Below are positions 33,456-40,651 of a stretch of DNA of 40,651 bases, piece after piece. Made by a program: the position numbers and the translations under genes. Under the pieces are notes generated by a model, which had not been told where the DNA came from, made no database searches, and worked only from the letters and a program-made list of their open reading frames with translations. Each line of letters begins with the position of its first letter. Position 1 is the stretch's first letter. Where the stretch lies: the NCBI GenBank assembly GCA_030951025.1, contig JAUZQK010000112.1, forward strand, positions 1 to 40,651. Direction: 5' to 3'. This DNA is from Mariprofundus sp. (lineage in GTDB: Bacteria; Pseudomonadota; Zetaproteobacteria; Mariprofundales; Mariprofundaceae).

Positions 33456-34583
33456 ATGACACGATTTTTTATCAGTGCGGGTGAAACATCCGGTGATTTT
33501 CATGCTGCAACCGTAGTCACCGAACTCAAACAACGTTTTCCCTCAGCCATCATCAGCGGCATCGCCGGTAGCCAGATGCAGCAACAGGGCTGTGTCGCCA
33601 TGCATGATATCAATGCGCTCAATGTCATGGGCATCGGTGATGTGATGCGCTCATTGGGGCGCATTCGCCGCATTGAACAATCTATTCTATCGCATTGCAC
33701 AGAGCATCAGCCGGATGTCGCCATTCTGGTTGATTTTTCCAGTTTTCATATGCGCCTAGGCCGTAAACTCAAACGACTCGGCATTCCTGTCATTCATTTT
33801 ATAGCCCCCAAACTGTGGGCCTGGGGCAGCTGGCGGGTAAAAAAACTCATAAAATCCCAGGATCGACTCGCCTGCATTCTGCCCTTTGAAACCGAATGGT
33901 TTAAACAGCATGGCATTGCGCATGCCGAATATGTCGGCAACCCGAGTGTCATCACTTGCCAGCAAGGATGGTCTAAAGCTGAATTGAAACAGCATATTGG
34001 TATCGCTGAACATCAACCGCTGCTGGCTTTATTGCCGGGTAGCCGGCCACAGGAAGTCAAAATACATTTGCCTTTGTTGATTGAAGTATTAACCCAGGCA
34101 CAGCAACAGATCACCGATTTGGTCTGCGTTGTGCCGTTGGCACCCGGTGTCGATCAAAATGAGTTGCAGGCTCTATGGCAACTCGGAGCCAAGCCCATCG
34201 AGCGCACCGAAACTGCTTATGCCATGCGAGCCGATGCCGCTGTCGCCGTATCGGGTACGGCGACACTGGAACTGGCTTTGTGGAACACACCGACGGTATT
34301 GATTTATCAAGCTGCTCCTCTAATGGCTTTTTTAGCCCGTCGCCTGATCCAGGTGCGCTGTGTAGGGCTGGCCAATATCATCCTCGGTGACAAAGCAGTC
34401 ATGCCCGAACTGGTACAGGAAAACTGTCGCATTGATAATATTCTCACCGAGCTTTTACCTTTGCTGCGCGGTACAGAAGCCGCCGATCAACAGCGCCGCG
34501 AGTGTGCAACGCTACGTGATATTTTAGGCCATAAAAAACCGGCTATGGGCGTTGTGGATATGGTTGAAAGCCTGATGCGTTAA
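33456..34583 (+). CDS. lpxB: Lipid A disaccharide synthase LpxB
   Basis: A 375-residue GT19 glycosyltransferase joining lipid X with UDP-diacylglucosamine. It opens RFFISAGETSGDFHAATVV and contains GIGDVMRSLGRI, HFIAPKLWAWGSWRVKKL, YVGNPSV, LLPGSRPQEVKIHLP and AAVAVSGTATLELALWNTPTVLIY. It is a peripheral inner-membrane enzyme. It is the last gene of the plus-strand envelope cluster and ends 15 bases from the convergent pirin stop, leaving no room for an ordinary terminator. The start lies after a hairpin candidate without a clear ribosome site. Confidence 0.97.
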   Translation: MTRFFISAGETSGDFHAATVVTELKQRFPSAIISGIAGSQMQQQGCVAMHDINALNVMGIGDVMRSLGRIRRIEQSILSHCTEHQPDVAILVDFSSFHMRLGRKLKRLGIPVIHFIAPKLWAWGSWRVKKLIKSQDRLACILPFETEWFKQHGIAHAEYVGNPSVITCQQGWSKAELKQHIGIAEHQPLLALLPGSRPQEVKIHLPLLIEVLTQAQQQITDLVCVVPLAPGVDQNELQALWQLGAKPIERTETAYAMRADAAVAVSGTATLELALWNTPTVLIYQAAPLMAFLARRLIQVRCVGLANIILGDKAVMPELVQENCRIDNILTELLPLLRGTEAADQQRRECATLRDILGHKKPAMGVVDMVESLMR

Positions 34584-34598
34584 TCTGATGTACCCACT

Positions 34599-35315
34599 CT
34601 AATCGACATAAGGGCCATGCTGATGAATCGCTTCATGGTGAGGCTTGCCAAAGCACCACATGAAATGCACTGCATCGGCACTGTGAATTTCCACCATCTC
34701 AAGCGCATCAATAAAAGCCGCCTGTCCTGGCTCAATATTCACCGCATTCATCTCAGCACTGCCTTGCACAAAATAAATAAAGCCGCGCATGCCCCCGGCA
34801 GGCCTGCGTTGCAATGTTGTGCCAGCGGCCATGCGCACATCCAGGTATTCCACCGCCGTATGCAAATCAATCGCACCATCTACACCAACAAGGTGACGAA
34901 TCGTGATGCCATCCTGATTGTCTTCAAGAATTTGATCGGCCTGTAACTGCTGATAATCCGGTGCCAGCGATTTCAAACGCTGCGGCAGATTGATCCATAA
35001 CTGGATGCCGTGCGCGCGCCCATCCGGAAACTCCGAATGCACCATGCCACGGCCGGCTGTAAAGCGTTGAGCTCCGCCAGCATGGACAACGCCCTTGTTG
35101 CCAAGGTTATCTGTGTGATGCATGCCACCATCGAACAAATAGGTGATGGCTTCGAAACCGCGATGCGGATGATCCGGAAAGCCACCGCCTGTAATATCAA
35201 AATGATCCCATAATACAAACGGATCATAGTTACGCAGCCCATGTGCGGGCATCAAGCGTTTGACAACGATACCATCCCCTTCAGGCACGCTGTTCGCCGT
35301 ATGTATGCTGATCAT
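34599..35315 (-). CDS. Pirin family protein (YhaK/YhhW type)
   Basis: A 238-residue bicupin. The first cupin carries the pirin metal motif in DHPHRGFEAITYLFDGGMHHTD and GRGMVHSEFPD, giving three His and a Glu. The second cupin is degenerate, as usual. Bacterial pirins can act as quercetin dioxygenases or redox-sensing proteins. Which applies here cannot be told. Its ATG overlaps the stop of the hydroquinone reductase gene by four bases, so the two are coupled. E. coli keeps a pirin (yhaK) near yqjG and a LysR regulator, which fits the present neighbours. Confidence 0.93.
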   Translation of the reverse strand: MISIHTANSVPEGDGIVVKRLMPAHGLRNYDPFVLWDHFDITGGGFPDHPHRGFEAITYLFDGGMHHTDNLGNKGVVHAGGAQRFTAGRGMVHSEFPDGRAHGIQLWINLPQRLKSLAPDYQQLQADQILEDNQDGITIRHLVGVDGAIDLHTAVEYLDVRMAAGTTLQRRPAGGMRGFIYFVQGSAEMNAVNIEPGQAAFIDALEMVEIHSADAVHFMWCFGKPHHEAIHQHGPYVD

Positions 35316-36253
35316 CGTATCAAGCCCTCGCGCTGGTGGGGAGTATTAAAATCCAGCGCCGGCCCCTGGGGCACAATACGGGTCGGGTTGATCGACTCAT
35401 GGCTGTAATAATAATGCTGCTTGATGTGCTCAAAATTCACCGTTTCAGCAATGCCAGGCTGCTGATAAAGATCACGCAAATAGCCCCACAGATTGGGCAT
35501 ATCACTAATGCGATTGCGATTACATTTGAAATGGCCGACATACACCGCATCAAAACGAACAAGCGTGGTAAACAAACGCCAATCAGCCTCGGTAATGGCA
35601 TTACCGAGCAGATAACGCTGACCGGCCAATCTCGATTCCAGTCTGTCGAGCGCCTTAAACAGCGCCTCGAATGCAGCCTCATAAGCATCTTGTCTGGTGG
35701 CAAAACCACACAAGTAAACGCCGTTATTGATATGGTCATACACAAAGGCATTGATCTCATCGATCTCTGCACGCAGTTCGGTGGGATAATAATCATCGTG
35801 ATGATCCGTTAGTGCATCAAAACCTGAATTGAACATACGAATGATTTCAGCCGATTCGTTGCAGACAATCCTGTCTTGCTGTTTGTCCCACAATATTGGC
35901 ACAGTCACGCGACCGGAATACCCAGCATCGGATTTACTATAAAACTGATGCACATGTGTAAAACCATACAGTGGTTCCGGCTCGGCAAACTGCCAGCCTT
36001 GATCCAACATGTGTGGATGCACAATACTGACCGGAATAATCTGCTGTAAGCCTTTGAGCTGCCGAAAAATCAGTGTGCGGTGTGCCCACGGGCAAGCCAG
36101 GCTGACATAGAGATGATAACGATCCAGCTCGGCTGGAAAACATTCATCACCAATGCTGCAACGAAACTGAGCCTGGCCACGATGGAACGTTCCATCGTCA
36201 GCTGCCCATTTGCCATCATCCGTTTGCCACACACCATCGATTAACATGCCCAT
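35312..36253 (-). CDS. yqjG: Glutathionyl-hydroquinone reductase (YqjG/ECM4 family)
   Basis: A 313-residue Xi-class glutathione transferase. The active-site Cys54 is in LYVSLACPWAHRTLIFR. RVTVPILWDKQQDRIVCNESAEIIRMFN is the glutathione-site block, and the helical domain has AITEADWRLFTTLVRFDAVYVGHFKCN, characteristic of the family. It reduces glutathionyl-hydroquinones back to hydroquinones and so recycles quinone adducts. GGAG stands nine bases before the ATG at 36253. The end overlaps the pirin start. The N-terminal residues 1-40 are the usual extension of this family. Confidence 0.95.
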   Translation of the reverse strand: MGMLIDGVWQTDDGKWAADDGTFHRGQAQFRCSIGDECFPAELDRYHLYVSLACPWAHRTLIFRQLKGLQQIIPVSIVHPHMLDQGWQFAEPEPLYGFTHVHQFYSKSDAGYSGRVTVPILWDKQQDRIVCNESAEIIRMFNSGFDALTDHHDDYYPTELRAEIDEINAFVYDHINNGVYLCGFATRQDAYEAAFEALFKALDRLESRLAGQRYLLGNAITEADWRLFTTLVRFDAVYVGHFKCNRNRISDMPNLWGYLRDLYQQPGIAETVNFEHIKQHYYYSHESINPTRIVPQGPALDFNTPHQREGLIR

Positions 36254-36321
36254 TCAACTAAACTCCATTGCTTTCACGTCTAAGACTTTCAGCTTGAGCA
36301 GGGCATGTTGATTGATCTTGT

Positions 36322-36966
36322 TCATGCGCCCGAACCGGATTTTCTTAACACACAAAACAGCGCTTTGGGGCTAAAGTCCGCATTGCCTTTAAATGCCGAA
36401 TCACGGCTTTCGATCAGATCAAAGTCTGCGGCGAATATCTGGCTGATATCAGCAGCTTCAAAGCGGTTCGGCGGGCCTTGTTCGCAGTCCTCTTGTTTGT
36501 GAAATGTTTTTAAAAACAAATAACCACCGTCATCGAGTAAATGCGTAACAGATTTCAAATAGTCGGCCTGCTGCTCTGGTTCAATGACATGAAAACAACC
36601 ACGGTCAATAATCAACGCAAACGTCGCATTCAACTGCGTTTGCAATACATCATCATGCACAAAGCTGATAACCACGTTTTCTTTCTCCGCTCGCAGTTGC
36701 GCTTTATTCACCGCCGATGGTGAAATATCTGTACCGGTGACTTGAAAGCCCAGCTTTGCCAGGGCGATGCTTTGTGTGCCAGGGCCTGCACCAATATCCA
36801 GTGCCGTGGCCGGTGCAATATTCAAGTCATCAAGCGCTGCTGCCACATCGTGATCGAGATCGGGACAAAACCACGGCATGGTTTCGACATCATCATCGCG
36901 GTATTGCTCTTCCCACGGGCGTTTAATGCGTTCCGGATCCTGGCCATCATCTACAGCCTTATTCAT
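36322..36966 (-). CDS. Class I SAM-dependent methyltransferase
   Basis: A 214-residue protein with a Rossmann SAM site: motif I ALDIGAGPGTQSIALAKLG, motif II acidic end VTGTDISPSAV, then FVHDDVLQTQ and FALIIDRGCFHVIEP. The opening WEEQYRDDDVETMPW resembles thiopurine- and tellurite-type methyltransferases (TehB/TPMT group), which act on small soft nucleophiles, but the substrate is not shown. Its ATG overlaps the end of the CDGSH gene by eight bases, so the two are translated together. The stop is about 70 bases from the hydroquinone reductase start. Confidence 0.85.
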   Translation of the reverse strand: MNKAVDDGQDPERIKRPWEEQYRDDDVETMPWFCPDLDHDVAAALDDLNIAPATALDIGAGPGTQSIALAKLGFQVTGTDISPSAVNKAQLRAEKENVVISFVHDDVLQTQLNATFALIIDRGCFHVIEPEQQADYLKSVTHLLDDGGYLFLKTFHKQEDCEQGPPNRFEAADISQIFAADFDLIESRDSAFKGNADFSPKALFCVLRKSGSGA

Positions 36967-37204
36967 CGGTCAACCTGGCATGGCTGCCATCACAAAAAGC
37001 ACCATTTTTACTGCGTTTGCACTGGCACAGAGCAACCTTCTGCTTTTCGGTAATTTCAAGCACCTGAGGTGTGAACTCCGTACCTTTATGCGACCCATCG
37101 CAGAAAGGTTGATTGGCGGATTTTCCGCATGAGCACCAGTAATAGGTGCCCGGTTCCAGTTCGAGTACAGCCGGCTCTTTGGCCGCAATGGTTGCTTCGC
37201 TCAT
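36959..37204 (-). CDS. Double CDGSH iron-sulfur domain protein
   Basis: An 81-residue protein with two CDGSH motifs. The first is CSCGKSANQPFCDGSH, the second CQCKRSKNGAFCDGSH, each the 3-Cys-1-His ligand set for a [2Fe-2S] cluster. Both ligand sets look complete. Such soluble bacterial proteins are thought to carry electrons or clusters. A strong AAGGAG site is seven bases before the ATG. The stop overlaps the methyltransferase start. Its surroundings suggest a link to redox stress, by inference. Confidence 0.93.
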   Translation of the reverse strand: MSEATIAAKEPAVLELEPGTYYWCSCGKSANQPFCDGSHKGTEFTPQVLEITEKQKVALCQCKRSKNGAFCDGSHARLTDE

Positions 37205-37233
37205 GTGTTACTCCTTTTTAGAGATTGTTGAAA

Positions 37234-37818
37234 TTATTGACGTACACCTTCGATAGAAAAGAATAGCTCTACATTTTCAGCTGCCGCTCCCAGCATGCCA
37301 CTCTTGAGCATGTTATAATCGGATAAATGCAGTGTAGTCGTACCTGAAAAACCACGTCGAAAGCCTCCCCACGGATCTTTACCCGCTCCGATCTGAGTGA
37401 CTTCAAAGGTGATTTTTTTGGTGACCCCACGCAAGCTGAAATCGCCATGCAGCAAACCACGGCCATTGCCCTTATCTTCATACGATGTACTCACAAACAA
37501 GGCCTTGGGATACTTGGCCACATCAAAAAAATCAGCACTGCGCAAATGTTTGTCGCGTTCGGCATGGTTGGAAAACAAGCTAGCCACATCGATTTCAACC
37601 TTCACACTATTATTGGCCGGGTTTTTCTCGTCATAGCTATACGATCCATTAAAACGGTTAAAATCACCCATCAACCAACTGTAACCCAGATGTTTCACCT
37701 TGAACTGAATAAAAGCATGCTGACCCTTGATATCAAACGCATATTGCTCAGTCGCTTGCGCCGTTGAAATCCACGTGAACAGCAATATCAGCGCCGCCAT
37801 AAAATATTTCAATCTCAT
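37234..37818 (-). CDS. YceI family periplasmic lipid-binding protein
   Basis: A 194-residue precursor with a signal peptide (FMAALILLFTWISTAQA). The mature part is a lipocalin-like barrel of the YceI family: FDIKGQHAFIQFKVKHLGYSWLMGDFNRFNG, then HLRSADFFDVAKYPKALF, GDFSLRGVTKKITFEV and GFSGTTTLHLSDY. Relatives bind polyisoprenoids, and some are base- or osmotically-induced. The ATG overlaps the stop of cytochrome b561 by four bases, a common yceJ-yceI pairing in E. coli. AAGGAG precedes it by six bases. Confidence 0.93.
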   Translation of the reverse strand: MRLKYFMAALILLFTWISTAQATEQYAFDIKGQHAFIQFKVKHLGYSWLMGDFNRFNGSYSYDEKNPANNSVKVEIDVASLFSNHAERDKHLRSADFFDVAKYPKALFVSTSYEDKGNGRGLLHGDFSLRGVTKKITFEVTQIGAGKDPWGGFRRGFSGTTTLHLSDYNMLKSGMLGAAAENVELFFSIEGVRQ

Positions 37819-38369
37819 TTTCTTCTCCTTGGATGAATGCCCAGCATTCGTAATAATGTTGTATCTTCATCCACAAAATGGTGTTTCAGTGCCGCCGCAC
37901 TATGCGCTGCTGCCAACACCATCACAGCCCAGGCCAGGTATAAATGCAACAAGCCGAACAGATCTGCGGCTGCTTTGCTGAAGGTAAACAAGGCAGGCAC
38001 AGTAAACCAGCCAAACACATCAATGCCAACCCCTTCAGCTGTCGGAATCAAATAACCTGTAATAGTGAGCCCAAACAACAACACATAATGCAAACGATGC
38101 ACAGCCAATGCAATGACTCGCTCCCAAGCTTCCCCCATCAAATCAGGGCGCACATTCATCAACCGCCAGCTGATTCGACACAACAATAACATCAATAGCA
38201 GCATGCCCATGCCCTTATGTATATAAGGCGCATCGTGATACCAGCGATCATAATAATTAAGTTCAACCATCCACAAGCCAAGTCCGAACATGCCAAAGAC
38301 TACAATCGCCATAGACCAATGCAGGAGCATGCTCAGCAAACCATAAGATGTGGGTGTATTGCGTAACAT
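37815..38369 (-). CDS. Cytochrome b561 family protein (YceJ-like)
   Basis: A 184-residue inner-membrane di-heme protein with four helices. Candidate heme His residues are in LLHWSM, YIHKGMGMLL, VHRLHYVLLFG and LLHLYLAWAVM, matching the family pattern. WYHDAPYIHKG is the typical loop. It probably moves electrons between quinol and a periplasmic acceptor. AGGAGG stands ten bases before the ATG. It is the first gene of a b561-YceI pair and is divergent from the LysR gene, separated by 123 bases holding a LysR-type box. Confidence 0.93.
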   Translation of the reverse strand: MLRNTPTSYGLLSMLLHWSMAIVVFGMFGLGLWMVELNYYDRWYHDAPYIHKGMGMLLLMLLLCRISWRLMNVRPDLMGEAWERVIALAVHRLHYVLLFGLTITGYLIPTAEGVGIDVFGWFTVPALFTFSKAAADLFGLLHLYLAWAVMVLAAAHSAAALKHHFVDEDTTLLRMLGIHPRRRK

Positions 38370-38458
38370 CGTATTCTGTCCTCCTCTCGGCTCAGTAGTT
38401 TGATGGCCGAACCATTGCCTGCTTTACGATTATCAAAAAGCATAAATAACTCATGATC

Positions 38459-38479
38459 TTGATTAATAAAATATATCAA
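38459..38479. promoter_or_regulatory. LysR-type T-N11-A box
   Basis: TTGAT (38459-38463) and ATCAA (38475-38479) are exact reverse complements separated by exactly 11 bases of AT-rich sequence. This is the spacing of classic LysR-regulator binding sites. It sits 13 bases before the LysR start and 90 bases from the cytochrome b561 start, so it could serve both autoregulation and divergent control. Confidence 0.5.
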
Positions 38480-38492
38480 TTACATTTGCAAG

Positions 38493-39365
38493 ATGACCTT
38501 GGAACAATTACGCTGTCTCTGTGCCGTTGTCGAAAAGGGTGGTTTTCATGCGGCGGCCGAATCGTTATTTCGCAGCCAGTCAGCCATCAGCATCGCGGTC
38601 AAAAAACTGGAACAGGAATTGCAACTCTCCTTGTTTGATCGTAAAGGCTACCGTCCCGCTTTAACCGCTGAGGGGCAGGTGCTTTACAGCAAAGCCAAAG
38701 GCATTCTTTCACGCTGCTCAGAACTAAGCAGCATTGCCAGGCACTTTTCTCAAGGTGAAGAAACCGAAATCTCAATTGCGCTCAGTGCCATTGCGCCGGT
38801 TGAACAAATATTATCCGTGATAAAACAGGTATCCGAATCCGCGCCTGCCACACGCATGAACCTGCAAGTTGAAAACATGGGGGGCACACTGGAACGTTTG
38901 CAAGAGAAAACGGTGGACTTCGCCATTGCCGAACACCTTATGCCGCAGCCCCATATCGAAGCAGTGCCTCTGACTAGCACCGAGATGATCAGTGTTATCT
39001 CGGCCAGCTTTCCACTGGCTAAGCATTATCCAGCCATCCTGGCAGCTGATCTGGAACAATATGTTCAGGTTGTGGTACGCGACACCAGTCGGCAGCAACA
39101 ACAATCTGCAGGCATCCTTGAAGCTGCATCACAATGGTTGGTCAACGATTTTGACATGAAAAAACGCATGATTCTCTCTGGTGCCGCCTGGGGACGCATG
39201 CCTCGCCACCGCATTAGCGATGAACTCAACAATGGTCGTTTGTTGGAGCTTACAGGTTCGCAACTCGATGCATTAAGCATCGATATCTATCTCTTTCGCC
39301 GTGCCAGCGAAACCATGGGGCCGGTCAGCGAAAAACTATGGCAACAGCTGCAAGCCGGCGCTTAA
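38493..39365 (+). CDS. LysR family transcriptional regulator
   Basis: A 290-residue regulator. The N-terminal winged helix-turn-helix is LEQLRCLCAVVEKGGFHAAAESLFRSQSAISIAVKKLEQEL, followed by the linker helix and the two-lobed effector domain (DFAIAEHLMPQP, EMISVISASFPLAKHYP). LFDRKGYRPALTAEG resembles the E. coli YhaJ region (LFDRSGHR). YhaJ lies near a pirin and yqjG, and here both partners lie a few genes away. The effector is not known, though an aromatic or quinone ligand is a fair guess. It is divergent from cytochrome b561. The ribosome site is weak. Confidence 0.93.
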   Translation: MTLEQLRCLCAVVEKGGFHAAAESLFRSQSAISIAVKKLEQELQLSLFDRKGYRPALTAEGQVLYSKAKGILSRCSELSSIARHFSQGEETEISIALSAIAPVEQILSVIKQVSESAPATRMNLQVENMGGTLERLQEKTVDFAIAEHLMPQPHIEAVPLTSTEMISVISASFPLAKHYPAILAADLEQYVQVVVRDTSRQQQQSAGILEAASQWLVNDFDMKKRMILSGAAWGRMPRHRISDELNNGRLLELTGSQLDALSIDIYLFRRASETMGPVSEKLWQQLQAGA

Positions 39366-39410
39366 ACTGAACTAAAGACCCGTACCTCAACATTCTGCTT
39401 TCTTTATGTT

Positions 39411-39554
39411 TTATGGGCTAAGTATCGAGCCGCCAGCAACAGCTTGACCCTCGACATCGTGCAACTCCGGATGATCGAAAGGCACGCTTTGATTGCTCAC
39501 ACGAGAATCCGTTAACGGCTGCCGGGGACACGGTGTAATGCCTTGCCTTCCCCA
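39411..39554 (-). pseudogene. C-terminal fragment of an unidentified protein
   Basis: A 47-codon minus-strand frame with no start codon, opened by an in-frame stop at 39555-39557. It reads like a real protein end: CPRQPLTDSRVSNQSVPFDHP, then ELHDVEG, then AGGSILSP and a stop. The PFDHPEL stretch looks like part of an exported or cytochrome-type protein, but I cannot name it. Most likely a remnant left by deletion or insertion. Confidence 0.35.
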
Positions 39555-39742
39555 TCATGAACACCATTATAACCCCACCACCATACCCTACTCACCATGC
39601 CTCCACCATTCGCGTGAATACGGTGTATCATAATGCCACATCAATATTACGGTTCTCCCTTGCCGGCTCGATAGATTATATGATAATGATGTTCGTCACG
39701 AACACGTATCGACTTACAGTTTGGATGGTGGGGTCATGAACA
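39555..39742. repeat. Short direct and inverted repeats bounding a 170-base segment
   Basis: TCATGAACA occurs at 39555-39563 and 39734-39742. ACCCCACCA at 39572-39580 is the exact reverse complement of TGGTGGGGT at 39726-39734. The inverted copy touches the direct repeat on the right but lies eight bases inside on the left, so it is not a clean miniature transposon. Chance cannot be excluded. Confidence 0.3.
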
Positions 39743-39764
39743 ACGCAACAACAGTAGCGGCGAG

Positions 39765-39959
39765 ATGAGCTTTAGATTAAAGCTGGCGCTCTCCTATTGC
39801 CTGTTGCTGTTCGGAGCGCTGATCGTAGGCATCACAGCGTGGCGGCTGACCAGTCAGCTGAATACATCCATTGATCACACCCTGCAACAGCAACAGCCCA
39901 GAATGGAAGCGGCTACAAAGCTGGAAACAAACCTAAAGGTGCCTGGCATGGGTTATTGA
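39765..39959 (+). pseudogene. Truncated sensor protein, N-terminus only
   Basis: A 64-codon frame. It begins with a basic start and one membrane helix (LKLALSYCLLLFGALIVGITAW), followed by a polar helix (LNTSIDHTLQQQQPRMEAATKL) typical of the first periplasmic segment of histidine kinases or chemoreceptors. It then ends at a stop after GMGY. No sensing or output domain follows in any frame. The sequence after codon 57 (GTGCCTGGCATGG, then AATTAGGGGCTGACTC) recalls inserted repetitive DNA near REP-type elements, though this is weak. I read it as a broken gene. Confidence 0.5.
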
Positions 39960-40090
39960 GTTGTTTGTGAAATTAGGGGCTGACTCGATTGATTTCTTGA
40001 GCCGTAATATACAACGTATAAAAAACTTATTATGTTAGGCTGGACTCATACTTGTTAATCAACAAACAGATGAACATGGAGAAGCCCTCA

Positions 40091-40423
40091 ATGCCAGAAA
40101 CACACAAAAAAGATTATATCGCCGGTTTTACAGTCGATGAGATCTGTGAAGATTTTTATGCCCTGTATCTCACATCAAAAAAATATAAACGCGATACGTC
40201 CATCCAGCTGAAAGTAAATGCCCAGTCAGGCAACTGGATTAGCGGACAGCTTGATTATCAAACCGGTGATATGGATATCACAACGAACCACAAATATCCT
40301 GAAGAAGCCAAGATGGTTGAACACTTTAAAGAGGGTGTCGCTCTCTTCCTGGCGAGAGTTCAGGGATCTGCTGACACCGTTAATAGTCATAGGAAAACCT
40401 TTGCCTCTGATTACACGAATTAA
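40091..40423 (+). CDS. Small acidic soluble protein, unknown
   Basis: A 110-residue protein I do not recognise. It has no signal peptide or membrane segment. The middle region has a mixed strand/helix character (TSIQLKVNAQSGNWISGQLD, then AKMVEHFKEGVALFLARVQG), and it is rich in Asp, Glu, Lys and Tyr. I chose the ATG at 40091 because GGAG lies nine bases upstream. In-frame ATG codons at 40070 and 40076 and a TTG at 40052 are alternatives. It stands alone after the decayed region and before a decamer repeat. Confidence 0.6.
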   Translation: MPETHKKDYIAGFTVDEICEDFYALYLTSKKYKRDTSIQLKVNAQSGNWISGQLDYQTGDMDITTNHKYPEEAKMVEHFKEGVALFLARVQGSADTVNSHRKTFASDYTN

Positions 40424-40440
40424 AAATCTATACTTATTGC

Positions 40441-40469
40441 CATATTCGTGTCCATTCGTGTAATTCGTG
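40441..40469. repeat. Decamer repeat of ATTCGTG core (copy B)
   Basis: Units catattcgtg and tccattcgtg are followed by a nine-base unit ending taattcgtg. The same core and period occur at 3771-3800, about 36.6 kb away. It lies in the gap after the small unknown gene. Function unknown. Confidence 0.6.
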
Positions 40470-40576
40470 GATCGCTTGTGATTCTGCCTTTAGTTACAGC
40501 ATTGCGTTCTCTTGCTTTTTTAATAGACCGTAAGATAGCTGATCTTTGTACGTAATCAGGAAACTTATTGCAAGTG

Positions 40577-40611
40577 CTTTAGCTTCAGCTAGCCCGGACT
40601 ATAATCTCCCC
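40577..40611 (+). promoter_or_regulatory. Promoter with TATAAT next to the hrpB-like start
   Basis: A perfect TATAAT is at 40600-40605, only six bases before the ATG at 40612. A weak -35 candidate (TTTAGC at 40578-40583) lies 16 bases upstream. Transcription would begin at or near the start codon, so the message could be leaderless. No ribosome site is visible. Confidence 0.45.
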
Positions 40612-40651
40612 ATGCCAACGCTGCCCATCCATGATGTTCTGCCAGACATCA
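40612..40651 (+). CDS. hrpB: Probable ATP-dependent helicase HrpB, first 13 codons (partial)
   Basis: The frame reads MPTLPIHDVLPDI and then runs off the right edge. HrpB proteins begin with a short LP-V-LP-L helix just before the first helicase motif (E. coli: SLPVAAVLPELL), so the match is suggestive. Only 13 residues are visible, so the name is tentative. Confidence 0.45.
   Translation, partial: MPTLPIHDVLPDI

Larger units (their letters stand above)
39366..39764. other. Gene-poor, apparently decayed region
   Basis: 399 bases after the LysR gene. It contains a protein-tail fragment on the minus strand (39411-39554), a 9-base direct repeat and a 9-base inverted repeat (39555-39742), and no complete gene. 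Open frames of 60 codons on the plus strand have no ribosome site and low-complexity composition. Confidence 0.5.

Overview
The window reads as a chromosomal segment of a Gram-negative proteobacterium with moderate GC content. It carries the lipid A genes (lpxD, fabZ, lpxA, lpxI, lpxB), bamA, a Skp-type chaperone, rseP and cytochrome b561. UDP-diacylglucosamine hydrolysis is assigned to LpxI, placed between lpxA and lpxB, as in Alphaproteobacteria and some deeper proteobacterial lines, rather than to the gammaproteobacterial LpxH. Together with a CcoN-like heme protein this makes a Zetaproteobacterium (Mariprofundus-like) my best guess. That is an inference from gene content only. I saw no rRNA, tRNA, CRISPR array or intact insertion sequence.

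Region by region. Positions 1-2908 hold the end of a hybrid histidine kinase, then a FliK-like protein and a small FlhB-tail homologue, without other flagellar genes. Positions 2909-10498 are mostly minus strand: a dehydrogenase of the ketopantoate reductase type, ettA, then a tight mutT-argJ-secA run. A small plus-strand PAS membrane protein sits inside. Positions 10876-13842 are accessory: a VF530-type protein, a YajD-type HNH protein, two small membrane proteins, a stand-alone heme-copper-oxidase-like membrane protein and a coupled unknown Cys-containing protein. Positions 13966-19270 hold yciH, an exported msrA-msrB pair, aroB, a CobT homologue with an altered active site, and an M48 protease. 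A minus-strand OmpA-like lipoprotein follows.

Positions 20269-34583 are one long plus-strand cluster for translation and envelope building: rpsB-tsf-pyrH-frr-uppS-cdsA-dxr-rseP-bamA-skp-lpxD-fabZ-lpxA-lpxI-lpxB. Several junctions overlap or abut (frr/uppS, uppS/cdsA, cdsA/dxr, dxr/rseP, pyrH/frr), so much of it is probably translationally coupled. Positions 34599-39365 form a redox/stress block: pirin, a glutathionyl-hydroquinone reductase, a methyltransferase, a double CDGSH protein, a YceI protein and cytochrome b561, with a divergent LysR regulator. The LysR/pirin/hydroquinone-reductase combination recalls the E. coli yhaJ-yhaK-yqjG neighbourhood.

Positions 39366-40651 look decayed: a protein-tail fragment, a truncated sensor N-terminus, short repeats, one small unknown gene and, at the edge, the first codons of a probable hrpB. 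The items I consider most worth checking are the degenerate CobT homologue, the heme-copper-like mini cluster with a palindromic operator candidate, the near-perfect inverted repeat at msrA, a probable CTG start for mutT, and the two copies of a 10-bp-period repeat.
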